From assembly GCA_001632425.1 (NCBI GenBank), contig KV425672.1, forward strand, positions 1-57,609: a stretch of DNA of 57,609 nucleotides. The letters run 5' to 3'. The notes under the pieces were generated by a model, which was not told the origin of the DNA, made no database searches, and saw only the letters and a program-made list of their open reading frames with translations. The stretch is from Neolentinus lepideus HHB14362 ss-1 (lineage: Eukaryota; Basidiomycota; Agaricomycetes; Gloeophyllales; Gloeophyllaceae). Position 1 is the first letter of the stretch, and every line of letters starts with the position of its first letter. The position numbers and the translations under genes were made by a program. Below are positions 1 to 10,777 of the stretch, piece by piece.

Positions 1-1
1 C

Positions 2-1267
2 CATGCTGGTCTCAATCCTGATCTCCTGGACCGTCTTCGTAATCCCCCCTCCAGTGTAGTCAACATTGATGACTCTGTAGTCCAGTTCTCCATCAAGATG
101 TACTTGACTACCTGTGAGGCTTCTCAGAAGATCTACGAGAGTACGTGCCGACATCTCTGCGATCACTTTGGCATCGAAATGCTCTCATATCATAATGTCA
201 AGAATCTTGTTGCCGACCTCACAGGTATCTATCCTATCGAGGTCGATATGTGCATCAATTCATGTATTGCTTATGCCGGGGCCTTCATCGACAATGATTC
301 TTGCCATGAGTGCCATCACCCTCGATACGATCCTGCTCAGAGCACCCCCGAGAAACGTGTCCCTTACCGGCGGTTCTGTACTTTCCCCATTGGCCCACAG
401 CTCCAAGCTCTCGTGCGAAGTCCAGAGGGTGCAGATGTCCTTGAGTGGCGTCAAACTCGTACAAAGCAGCTCATGGAACTTCTCAGCCTTCCAGATTCCT
501 CTCTAGATGAATATGATGATATTCTCTGTGGCGATGCTTATCTCGATGCTGTCAAGAGTGGCCAGATCAATGATGACGACTTTGTCCTCATGTTCTCTGC
601 TGATGGAGCACAGCTTTACAAGAACAAGGCCTCAGATTTTTGGATATATATTTGGCTTGTTATTGACCATCCCCCTGACAAGCGCTACAAGAAACGCCAC
701 ATTCTCCCTGGTGCTATTATCCCTGGACCCAACAAGCCAAAGAATCTCGACTCTTTCACTTTCACTGGACTCCACCATCTCTCAGCTCTCCAGGATGAAG
801 GTCTCGCTATCTGGAATGCCAGAACACAAGCTGTTACACTCTCCTATCCATTCCTATTCCTTGCACTTGCCGATGCACCTGGTATGGCAGCTCTAAATGG
901 CCTTGTGGGGACGCAAGGTCAATATGGGTGCCGTATATATTGTGGGCAGAAGGGGCGGCGCAAGACAAATGGTAAGCGGTATTATCCCGTTCGTCTCAAG
1001 CCACATGCTGCACCCCCAGGATCCGACCATCCTGACCTACCTCTTAACCCTCCGGCTCCCTCACGTGAAGATTATGAGAGGAATCTCATTATCCTCAAGT
1101 CATCAGTTAGCACCGCTCAGTACAAAGAGAATCGCCTAGCAACTGGTATATGCAAGCCTACTATTTTCAGTGGTCTTCGGCGAAGTCTAGGTGTTCCGGG
1201 ACTCTTTGGACTTGATATTATGCACCTCCCTGCACTCAACATCCCTGACTTGTTTCTTCCTCTCTGA
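2..1267 (+). pseudogene. Tnp2/CACTA-type transposase fragment, truncated at both ends
   Basis: The reading frame is open from base 2, so the protein continues off the left edge; the first ATG inside the window (98) is probably internal. Family signals are the stretch around DGAQLYKNKASDFWIYIW, then PGAIIPGPNKPKNLDSF, GLHHLSALQDEGL, CxxxxYCGQKG and DIMHLPALNIPDL. These are the core motifs of the fungal Tnp2 (transposase family 21, CACTA/EnSpm-like) proteins, which cut and paste DNA transposons. The frame stops at TGA 1265-1267 right after ALNIPDL, where family members normally continue for several hundred residues. What follows is the 3' end of an opposite-strand gene. I read it as a dead transposon remnant. 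An unrecognised intron at the 3' end is possible but I found no good donor and acceptor. Confidence 0.8.
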
Positions 1268-1307
1268 TCAGCCAGCTGCACCTCGGCAATGCTATGTGAA
1301 GTAAAGG

Positions 1308-2029
1308 TCAAGCTAGCCTAAAGTAAACAAGTTGAAGGTACTTACTCAATGGAAAGCATTGCATCATTGATGAGGGTCTTGTCTCCATCATCACGCAGAG
1401 ATCCCACTTCCTCAGGAACCCCGACCTGAGGATGTCAATAAGTAAAATAAGACTATGAAAGAAGCAGATGGACAGATCACATACCAAGATCGCAACAACC
1501 CATTCCAATATTTCACGCGCAGCATGTCGGTTCGGCTCGTAGTCAGATAGGCGTTCAAATAGCCTCGCAACCACCGCGCGAGACTCGACAAAGGATACAG
1601 GCACGCCAGGTTCCCAGCTTGCCCACATTGGTGCGTGATCATCACCTCTCCACCCTTCCCACTCCTCCACAACAATAACTGGGCTTAGACGATACCTGTC
1701 ATGGATTCCCGAGTTGACGGGAACATATATTGCGGCTCGGAGTTGATGCTGGTCTTGGTCAGTGAAGAAAGTGTTGGGTTCTGGGTCCTTTGGATAATGT
1801 TAACCTGCTGTGCTTGGTTCAATGTAGTATTACTTACATCTTGTCTGACTAGAAATAGTTCACAGTATACCTCTTCTTGTGGGTTGCTCGGGTGTCTCGA
1901 ACGGTCTGCTGCTTCGACTGTGCTCAGCCAGAGATCTCCTGGCCCGGGTTTCAGAAAAAACTTTGGAAGATGAATGGAATATCGATGCGGGAGTGGTTGG
2001 CGAGGAGAACAGAAGAGACCAGTTGCCAT
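1308..2029 (-). CDS. Hypothetical protein, four exons (181 aa)
   Basis: Exons on the minus strand are 2029-1838, 1748-1485, 1425-1346 and 1317-1308. All have GT-AG borders (donors GTAAGT, GTATGT, GTAAGT) and compatible phases. The protein starts MATGLFCSPRQPLPHRYSIH, has a middle segment with EEWEGWRGDDHAPMWASWEP and ends LSIELA. It shows no signal peptide or membrane segment, and I do not recognise a family. The acidic/aromatic middle part and the regular introns argue for a real gene and not a shadow frame. It is divergent from the gene starting at 2226, with about 196 bp between the ATGs. Its stop codon lies only 41 bp from the broken end of the Tnp2 frame, so it may be transposon cargo or the host gene next to the insertion. 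Confidence 0.55.
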
Positions 2030-2225
2030 TAGGAGTTGTACTACCTTAGCAGAATCAGAGGAGTCGTAGTAGAGAGCGGGACTTAGCAGAATGAGCGCAT
2101 TCAGTCACGTCACATAGTAACATCACACATTTTTTACTCTCCCGTCGTCGACGCGCTCTTCCCTTGCCCTACAACTTTGCGGCAGCGTCCTGGTCCCTTT
2201 TCGTGACTATTGCTGAGAATACGAC

Positions 2226-4780
2226 ATGGAAAACGTACTAAGGTCAGGTGTATCCCGAGGTTCGGAGTACTCGGACCGTCCGCATCAGCGATCTCTTTCC
2301 CTCTTGGATGAGCTGCGTGGACCTCTGCCGAACCTACCTGAAGACCATTCGGATATCTCATTCAGCTATAATGGTGGGTCTGCCATCAGTTCTATGTCCG
2401 GGGAGTCGACGATATCTGGGCGTGATGCGATATCTGGGCACGACACAATATCTGGGCACGACGCGAGATCAATTGTCCCTGATCAAGATCTTTTGATGCG
2501 GTGGGACCAGGATACTGGGTACTTTCAGAACTCCGGATCTCGGTTAGTCCGTTCTTCTGTCACTGGCCGTTCTTCTGTACCTGGTCGGCGTCGGGCGGCA
2601 ACGACACTTGCAGCTCCGAGTCTTGTTCACTCTCAGAGATCTGGTCCTATGGATGACAGTACCTTAAGCTTACTCGCGACTCTTGGCCACGAGACTCTTC
2701 TGGACCACTGCACGGCGTACCAAGACTTGCATCAAGACCTCTTGCTGGCCAAGGAGAGCCTGAGCCGGGTTCAGCATGACCTGGCTTTCGTGAGGGGCCA
2801 GGCAGAGACTCTCCAGGACATGGTCAAGTGAGTATACAGTCCTATTATCTGTGTTCTCTGATCTATGAGGGTCATACAGGCAGCTTACCGGGACAAGATC
2901 GGCTCAACGAGTTCCAGCGCCACAGGCCAATGCCCCAGTGTTGCATGAGAAGATTGGTATCTCATTCTTACCCGACCCAGAGTTCGAGAAAACTTTGCCG
3001 ACGGAGTTGGACTTCGACGAGGAGGAGAAGAAGAATATTTTTTGGACAGCGCAAATGTTCGACGACCCAAACTGTCACCCTCAAAAGAAGATTAAACCGA
3101 ATGGTAAGGCGCGGGGCCGGCAGGCCCGACGTAACGGCGAGAATCAATCTATGCGCTTCATTGTCTCTAGAACTGGCGACGTAGTTGATGGCTTCCGCCT
3201 ATCAGCAATCTCTGACTACGCTAAGCAGCTGCTTAGCTCTCTCGGTACTGCCTGGGAACTGACGCCAACCTGGATGGCCAACACAGGTGTTGTCCGTCAA
3301 TATATCTACAGGGAACTGAAGCGGGAATTCTCGGAACTGGCTTTATGCGATCGGACTAACTGGAAGATCAACAGAGCTATGGGACAGATCTACCCAGCCT
3401 GGATCAAGAACCACTCCGACGACAAGCAAGCCAGTCATATCAAGGTAGCTGGCCTTCTGACGATGCATGCTGACACCAACGAGAAGGAGCCAGGGCCATC
3501 GCTACCTGGAGATGCTGTGGCTGGTCCCTCGACCGCGTTTCCCATCGAAGTGCCTGTCGCAGCTTCTGGATCAGCTCAGAAGCGTAAGGCACCACCTGAA
3601 CCCTCCCGAGATGTAGCAAACAAGAAACGACGTTCACGCCAGGATCAATTGTAAGTTCCCGTACATTTTTGATACATGACTGACTACATTGAATAGGTCG
3701 GAGATGATTCTGTCCAGGATGGCAGCAGCCTCCCCTGCCAGCATCACCTCACTTTCTGCCCCGACAAGTACAGAAGGGGCTGTTGATGCCAGCTATGGGA
3801 CTATCGGTCTAGACGGGTCTTCGAGCGCTGGGAACAGCTCTACGGTATCTACGGACGCGTCTATGGTGTCTACGAGCGCGTCTACGAACGCATCTACGAG
3901 CGCGTCTATGAGCACATCTACGTTCTCTACGAGCGCATCTACGAACGCATCTACGAGCGCGTCTACGAGCACATCTACGTTCGCGTCTACAAGTGCTGCG
4001 GACAGCTCTACGGTATCTACGGATGCGTCTACGGTGTCTACGTTCGCGTCTACGGATGCATCTACGGTGTCTACGTTCGCATCTACGTTCGCGTCTACAA
4101 GTGCTGCGAACAGCTCTACAGCGTCTACGGACGCGTTTATGGTGTCTACGATCGCGTCAAATGGGTCTATGGCATCTACAAATGTATCTACGTTGGCGTC
4201 TACGAGCGCTGGGAACAGCTCTACGGTGTCTACGGACGCGTCTGCGAACACGTCTACTAGCGCTGGGAACATGTCTATTGCGTCTACGTTCGCGTCTATG
4301 AACATGTCTACTAGCACGGCAGTGCCGCTCGATGGCACGTCGACTGCCGGGAATGACAAGACAAAGTCAAGCAAGCGTCCGCCAGGGAAGCCAATGGAAA
4401 TTCCGAAGATGATCAAGAAGGGAATGTAAGTATCTTTGGATGTTCCCGCATATACCTAACACAATGACGCATATACAGGCAGCTCTTCGCGAAGGAGCAC
4501 CTGACGCAGCATCCAGAGACGACACCGCATGGCATCAAAACACTTTGGGCTGCTTTGTCCGACGACGCTAAACAGGTACGTAAATAAGTTCTATATTATT
4601 GTTCTCGTTGAACTAAGATCCCCGTCAAGGGCTATGAATCTCGTGTGGCAGAAGTTCTAGCTGCCTCCCGACCGGTGAGTTTGTTCTCATCGGCAGCGCC
4701 CTCACTAATTGCAAGGTCTTGGCTTTCAGAAGCCTGGTGCTCGAAAGGCAAAGACATCAGACAAAGAGAATGCCGCATAG
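2226..4780 (+). CDS. Hypothetical protein with Ser/Thr repeat tract and HMG-box-like C-terminus (768 aa)
   Basis: Six exons: 2226-2827, 2880-3650, 3697-4425, 4479-4575, 4618-4674 and 4730-4780, all GT-AG with matching phases. The start is the first ATG after a stop-rich leader. Residues 60-85 have short repeats of the type ISGHD. A KR-rich segment (KKRRSRQ) near the end of exon 2 looks like a nuclear localisation signal. Exon 3 (about 3830-4320) encodes a low-complexity tract of STxAST units built from TCTACGxxCGCG-type DNA repeats. The C-terminus (KRPPGKPMEIPK, then FAKEHLTQHPE, LWAALSDDAK) resembles an HMG box in spacing of aromatic and basic residues, but weakly. A nuclear DNA-binding role is an inference. 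The gene pairs with the divergent gene at 2029 and lies beside a transposase remnant. Confidence 0.65.
3836..4320 (+). repeat. Degenerate TCTACG-based tandem repeat inside coding exon
   Basis: Roughly 480 bp of 12-15 bp units built on TCTACGxxCGCG and TCTACGGTGTC, all a multiple of three, encoding Ser/Thr/Ala-rich STxAST repeats in the gene at 2226-4780. The complementary strand is also open over the whole tract because the units lack stops. Confidence 0.85.
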
Positions 4781-5560
4781 ACTCAAGACATAGTATGTGT
4801 TTCAAATTATTTCTCAGTTCTTATTACTCATTACTATGGTTTTGTGATTCTGTTTACTCTGGAACTTCCAGAACACGACACAAGGCGCCTGGTGACAAGG
4901 TTTTCGTACGATACACGATTTTCAGGTATGACGCAGTAGCGGGAGGACGGGAGGAGGAGAGGAGGAGGGGGGCTATTGGGATAGATGGTGTGTGATGGGA
5001 TTCAGTGGATATGGATGGAATTCAATGGATATGGATGGGAATCGATGAATATGGTGCGGGATTGGCGAGAGTGAAACAATCAATAGTATTCGATGGTAAT
5101 CAAATGTATTCATACGTGTTTGATGGTATTCGATAATTCTATATATGGCGAAATTGGGGGGAATGAATAAGATGATTGAAATGGATCGATTATATTTGAT
5201 TAGTATCGATTAAGTACATACATGTGTATTCTAGGAACGGTGTCCGTATCGATGGTATTCGATGGGATTAATCTCGGATCGAAGCCAGCGTCGATTTCTC
5301 GAATACCATCGAATAAGTGGAGTTAAATCGTCTAAATTCAACTGTAATCGATTGTAATCACTGCAATTCGATTTTTTTCATGTTAGTTTTGACTGGGCAT
5401 GCGCGGTTGATCTAAAAACAACATAGCGTCTTTGATTATCACCAGTGGCTAGCCAATAGCAATGGTTCCGGAGGTCGCCGATTTAAACTTGCCCTGTGAC
5501 TGTTAGTACCCAAGCCTGTCTGGCTAGGACTACTAGGAGACGACGACGTGGACTCGGACA
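4781..5560. other. AT-rich intergenic region with ATTCGAT repeats
   Basis: No convincing gene. From about 4990 the sequence is built of GGATATGGATGG-like and GATGGTATTCGAT-like short motifs. It contains a perfect 14-bp inverted repeat, TCGATGGTATTCGA (5249-5262) and its complement (5299-5312), with a 36-bp spacer. Confidence 0.6.
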
Positions 5561-5899
5561 TTGGTTCCGGTGAGCGCGATTGTGCATGGCATATATCCAT
5601 TCTCCCTTTGTAACGGTACCGACACTAGTGGGAGTCCTCTCTGTTCAGCTATCTCTCGTTCTAATGTAAAATCTTATTTTTCACTAATCATTTCGACATC
5701 ACCCTCGATAACGACAGAGCGACAATCATGTCCGAGTCCTTCCCACTCTTCGGCTTCATCCCTGTCAATCAGCTCCATGCTACCCATGTATCCTGCTAAT
5801 CGCAAATGTGCCGATGGAGTGTCGAGACCGCGTATCAGAGATCTGGAAATCCAGTCGGCGCAGCTAGTCCTGGTGAACTAACATTCCGCACACCCTTTC

Positions 5900-6121
5900 A
5901 TGCTCGATTTCGCAGCTGTTGTTGGGCGTTCCGACCTGGCCTTGGCGGTCAATGGACTGACTGGCTCGAGCGCTGTACTTGGAAGTATGATCTCACGACG
6001 TGATGGGCGGGAGCAGGGATGGCGCAGGAGCGAGAGGGAGTTGCCGCAACATCATGACATCTTTCGTGGGCATTTTTATCATAGGTGCGCACGTTGCTCC
6101 TTTTACGAAGTCCAAGGTTAG
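5900..6121 (+). other. Weak small ORF (73 aa)
   Basis: ATG-started frame beginning MLDFAAVVGRSDLALAVNGL. It has no recognised domain and no splice support. It lies between the ATTCGAT repeat region and the remnant at 6.3-6.7 kb. It could be part of a decayed gene or chance. Confidence 0.15.
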
Positions 6122-6291
6122 TTCGCTACTATAGCCTGGGCTATTATTATATTATCGACGGGGATGGGACCATGGTAGTTCCACAACACTCCTTTCCAAT
6201 TTCTTTAATGCTCCAGCTACTCCACCATCACTCTCGGCTCCTTCCACGCGATTTCCCTCTCCATGCCTGCTCTGCACATCATACCGAGCAC

Positions 6292-6674
6292 CTAATTCTG
6301 GAAGGTTGTCGACAGCCCAGTATCGAACCTCAAAGTTCCTACCAAAAGGGACAGTATATTGCTGTCGAAATCGAACGTGAGTATATCGAACTCATCCGAT
6401 GGAAAGCTCGATACACTCACCAGTCTTTCTAGAGGCTCTGTACGCTCAATCTCATTCAGCCTGTACGCGAACCTCCACTCCAAACTTTCATAGTTCGCTT
6501 GTGCTGTTTTCCGTAGTATCGATTCGACTCGAGTTTCATCGGGTAAGTGTCGACATGGTAGGAGTGACCTCATCGAACAGCCTGCCGCCTCGAGGTTAGA
6601 TCTATCTAAAGTGCTAAGAGCCAAGCGTATTCGACGCAATTGCATGGCGACTACCATAGGGGATACCGTGGCCA
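6292..6674 (-). pseudogene. C-terminal remnant of the window's unnamed paralogous family (copy 1)
   Basis: The segment after an acceptor at 6675/6676 reads ATVSPMVVAMQLRRIRLALS, then LLPCRHLPDETRVESILRKT, then NEIERTEPLERL, with a donor GTGAGT at 6420. It aligns with the third exon of the copy at 24 kb (RNIGSVGKVTQLLRL, ILPSMNPYPVDETQFGSALR, QLEIRELVEKL). DNA identity is visible around GTTTCATCG and around ATATACTGTCCCTT. I could not find the upstream exons, so this is a 5'-truncated remnant. It sits 416 bp downstream of the 3' end of FunK1 copy A, on the same strand. Confidence 0.5.
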
Positions 6675-6675
6675 C

Positions 6676-7090
6676 TGTCTCTGAGTCGTAGACGCATCTC
6701 CTGTGGAGGTTATGCCTGCAGTACGATTCGCCTCTAGAATACTTCGTGAGAAACTGCGTCTAATGCTCGCATCATCTACCTTGATTAAAACTAATCTCTG
6801 ATTGATGCAGTTTTATCTCCCTTCGTGCAGTTTACTCGACACATATTTTGCTCAATGCCCGAGTAGTGTTATGGACGACTGGACAGGCTCCACGGTAAAA
6901 ACAATAATTATATCATTTCCTACGTCAACGCGTAAGGAGATTGGCATCTCCACTGCGGTGCCATGTTCACTGCACTCATACCGTGAGTTCTACATTCACC
7001 GTCGTCCGTGTGAGCGAGAAAAATACGCACTATAAAACGTCCGCCCGAGCCCAAGCCACGAGATCGAGAGGACGTAACAGCACGCCTCTG
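6676..7090. other. Intergenic spacer downstream of FunK1 copy A
   Basis: No supported gene. It may contain decayed upstream exons of the remnant at 6.3-6.7 kb, but I could not align them. Confidence 0.4.
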
Positions 7091-9206
7091 CTAGACGAGT
7101 GATTTCCCCGCCTTCCTAGCGCTGCGACGGATCACCACGTGCGGAGCGAGGTCCGCCACAATGTGGTTGGACTCGGCCTTCACACCAGGAGTAGGCACCG
7201 TGGTCGCGGCAGTTTTCGTCCCAGGTTTGGTTGGCAGTGCATTGATTCCTGCGTTTCGAAAGTTCCAAGGCTCAACCGAAACAACCACTTTATGGTTCGT
7301 CTTGGCCACGCGAGGTGGCTGGACACGCCGAGGGAGGTCACGAATTATCTCCTTTGTCCTCTCGAGTAAATAGGAATCGTCATGTGTGATTTTCTCCGTA
7401 GCATCCTCTATGGCCTTCGTCCTCAAGGGAGTCGTACGAGGGAGGGTGCGATAGTGTCGCTTCCTGTGGAGGATGGACGAGCCTCTTCTCTTCAAGCTAT
7501 TGAACGAAGGGGCGGGAGCTGCAGGAAGGGTATCATATGAAGCCCAAACTGTTGATGGGGAGGTGGTTTGGAAGTGGGGCCTTTTGACTTGCAACTCAGT
7601 ATCTGCGTCGTATTCGCGCTGTCTGTCAGCAGACGAAGATGGGGACTTCCTCTTCGAACTAGACCTGGAATTCGGATGCGAAGTCACAGCGATGACCTCT
7701 TCCACTGGCTCTGCCTTGGTAGTTCGCGTGGTCCCGCGTTTCTCCTGAGCTGCAGTGCCAGTAGAGAGCGAATTGCACTGATCAGACACGATTCTTGTGT
7801 GCGCAGGGTGTTGCTTGAGAATCTCTGTGACTCCCATCGCTTCCTGGAGCTTGGACCCGGTGACATGGGTTGGTTTGTCTTCTTCATCATGCAGTGTATC
7901 AGTCAATGCCAACGCCTCATCACGAAATGATGGCCAGTCTTCCGATTCAAGCGATTCCTCTATGGTGGCAAGAACTGTATCGTAAGTGAGTCGATTGAGA
8001 TCTTCGGGGCCGGCTGTCGCTGCCGTTTTGTAGTCTGGATAGTGAGTAGCAACAAGAGCAGCCAGACGACGGATGCTGGATGCTAGAGGCGAATTCCCGA
8101 CGATCTCCAGGCTCGGCATGTCCCTTTCGAGAAAGTTGACTCGGATGTCAGCGCCTTCTTGCATTTTTGTCATACCAAATATTCTAGGAAAGTATTGCAG
8201 GCCGCTCATCCTGATTTGGAACCATATGACATAGCAGTCGGTGTGGAGAAACACGACGTGAAGTGTTACCCAGAAGAAAGATTCGAGGTCAAGCCAAACT
8301 TGATGGTCTGTGTTTTCGGTGAGAAATTTATCCATCGCCGTGAATTGATATGTCCCCTTAGAGGAAATCAGGTAAAACTTGCTTCGTCAGGAAGAAGCTG
8401 GACTCACTGGTAAAGCCTTCAACTCTGAGCGTATTGTCTTGATGTCCATGATAGCAGCTAGTTCCGGATCGATCAGGAATCCATGAGCGCCATGCTCGGC
8501 TTTCACGTCAGCACTGATCATGATATTGTTCACACTGATATCGCGATGTAGTACATCCTTGACGTTCATGTTACGATGTCCTGTTTTACGTCAATGAGAA
8601 AGCATAAGGAAGACAAAATTCGGGTGCATCACCTTTGATGGCATCTCGGATGGCCTTCACGAGCTGGCGTGTTGACGTGAATCTCGAAAGAGGAATACCA
8701 ACGGATGGCAGTGTACAACGGTGGTGAACTGGTTCTGCACAGGCTCTCTCCTTTTGGGCACGGTCGCGGTTAATGAGACCACCCAGCGTCCGGTGAACCC
8801 TGTCCTTCAGGTCGTCCACTACGCCATAGTCGCACAGGAAGGTTGAACGTGCCACCTCAAACACCTCTGTTCGGTCACCATATATCTTGTGATATATTGA
8901 CTCCTCGGTTGGGCGGTCGCTTGTCCTCCTATCTTTTATGACTACGCTACTCCCAGGAATGTCGAATTTTATGGGAGTGACATCTGTGGCTCTTGTTGCA
9001 ATCCAAACACGCATTGCACGACCGAATATCGATCGGGCTACAAAACGGTGAACCAAGCGATGCCAGATGGCGACATTACCATCTCTGTGTTTGGCATAGA
9101 TCAAGGTGCTGTCGTCGGCCAGGGTACGCCCTTCATGGATGGGATAGTGGGTAGGGACGACAGACATCGCGTCCGCCACATTATCTTGCGCATTGAATTG
9201 CATCAT
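7091..9206 (-). CDS. FunK1-like fungal protein kinase, copy A, N-terminally truncated (670 aa)
   Basis: Exons on the minus strand are 9206-8633, 8580-8408 and 8356-7091, with introns of 52 and 51 nt. The protein begins MMQFNAQDNVADAMS, which aligns with the middle of copies B and C. The entire N-terminal part, including the PD...ExK segment, is missing. The kinase-like half is kept: the putative ATP-binding Lys in SVVIKD, catalytic loop LHRDISVNNIMI, metal-site FLIDPE (DPE instead of DFG), and TAMDKFLTEN with WLDLESFFWV. The C-terminal 200+ residues are Ser/Lys/Arg-rich (SSSKRKSPSSS). FunK1 kinases (Pkinase_fungal family) are expanded in mushrooms and their substrates are unknown. No N-terminal homology appears upstream to 10.7 kb, so it is either a shortened gene or a pseudogene with an intact frame. 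An in-frame TTG further upstream (9326) is not a likely start. Confidence 0.8.
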
Positions 9207-10777
9207 AGTAGTAATGGTATGCTCAGAAATTGATGTCGTATCGTCGAGGCCGCTGTTGGCAGAGAGAGTTGGGATGACGAGAAAGGATAAGGCAATGTAC
9301 GGAGACGTGGGGAAACCGCCGTACAATTATTACAGTGTTTGTGTGGCTCTCTTGGCTTCTTTTGTCTGTAATTCACCGCTGTTGCTGCCTCGTGGTGGTT
9401 GGTGGTGTTTAAGCGAGGAAAAAACTTGACCTCAACAAGGCGCGGAAGCCTCGTGATGTAACATTCACGCTGCCACACCTAACCTCATTGTGCCCATCCC
9501 AATTAATTTATCTTGAAAGAACATTGACGTGGCTGCAACGGTTCTGGACGCACGAATCTTTGTTTCTTTATCTGAACAACTGCGCCGGCCAGGCTGTACA
9601 TTCCATTATGGAAGGAATGAGATACTGAATACGTACTCGGACTCAGTGTAACTTGTTATGGACATCATCTGTTCATGACTCGTATCGGATGCCGATCCAA
9701 TTGGTGCGTCGCTTCCAACAATGCGAGGCAAAGCCACCATCATCGCTTAATCATAATGGAAGCTATACCGCGCGATTCTCGGCACCATATTTAGTATTCC
9801 ATTTCCAACCTATTTCTGGTATGTAGCACGACCACACGCTAGAACAGAAGAAAGCACCTCAATATTATACCCATGCCTAAGCTGACTGAATGGTTGGCTC
9901 AATATACTAGCAACTTACATCCCCATCACCCATGGATCCCTTTACCGAGGATTTATGGCGACTACGGATGGTGTAGAGGTGGCATAGTAATTTGCAGGTG
10001 ATGTGAAGGACTCCTTTATTCGTTGAGAGGAATACATATATTTGGAAAGACACAGAGATTGTGAAACAATATCATTCAAGTACTTGTAAAGTGCATTATA
10101 AGATTGAAAATTTAAAGACATTGGTATTTACCGTGAACGCAATACTACCGGAGTCGTGCCCTTTTTTTGCCAGGTCTACACGAGTCAGGCCTCTGTAATG
10201 GATAGAGAAAAATATACGTAAGAAGGTCTACCGCATGCCAGTCAGACGTTCCTTAAATCATGCACTTGGAACCGGCAGAGTGGAATATCGTATTCGGGTC
10301 GAGACTGGTGACAGACGGGCGTCAGGAACGAGTCATGAAAGTAAGGGAGAACAATGAGACGATAACTTCCTTCTCAAAGAAGTCATTCAATCGATACCGA
10401 AAGGGGAAGCAGCGCGGAATCGTGAGGATATGTGCCACAATCGTTTGGATGGCTCCTCGACTTATAAAAGACAAGGAATATCGCAGTATTCAGGTATATA
10501 CACGTTATGATTCAGTTTTACACGATAAAAAAGAGGAAGGAATGGAACTAAGTCGGGGGTGTGGCAAGACGCGCCTGACACGAGATGCGTGACTGAAGCT
10601 CTGTCACAATGATGTGACGCGGCGATTGATGGAGAGTTGGTCTCTTTGTGCTCACTTACCACCACGACTCGGCCATATCGACTCATACACCACATCAACA
10701 AGTCACGCGAGCAAAATGTATAAAGACGACGACTCTTGCGAGTCTTGCTGGGTACGTCCACTGCGACTCGCTCCGTC
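9207..10777. other. Intergenic region between divergent FunK1 copies A and B
   Basis: About 1.57 kb between the two divergent start codons. I see no supported gene, no RNA gene and no clear repeat. The parts near 9.2 and 10.7 kb should hold the promoters of both kinase genes. Confidence 0.5.

Noticed and set aside
3793..4416. 207-codon minus-strand frame rich in ASVDTV repeats
   Set aside because: It is the complement of the Ser/Thr repeat exon, open only because the units are multiples of three without stops; no splice or start context.
10736..10777. Upstream extension of FunK1 copy B by 14 codons
   Set aside because: The extension begins with TTG; the first in-frame ATG is at 10778.
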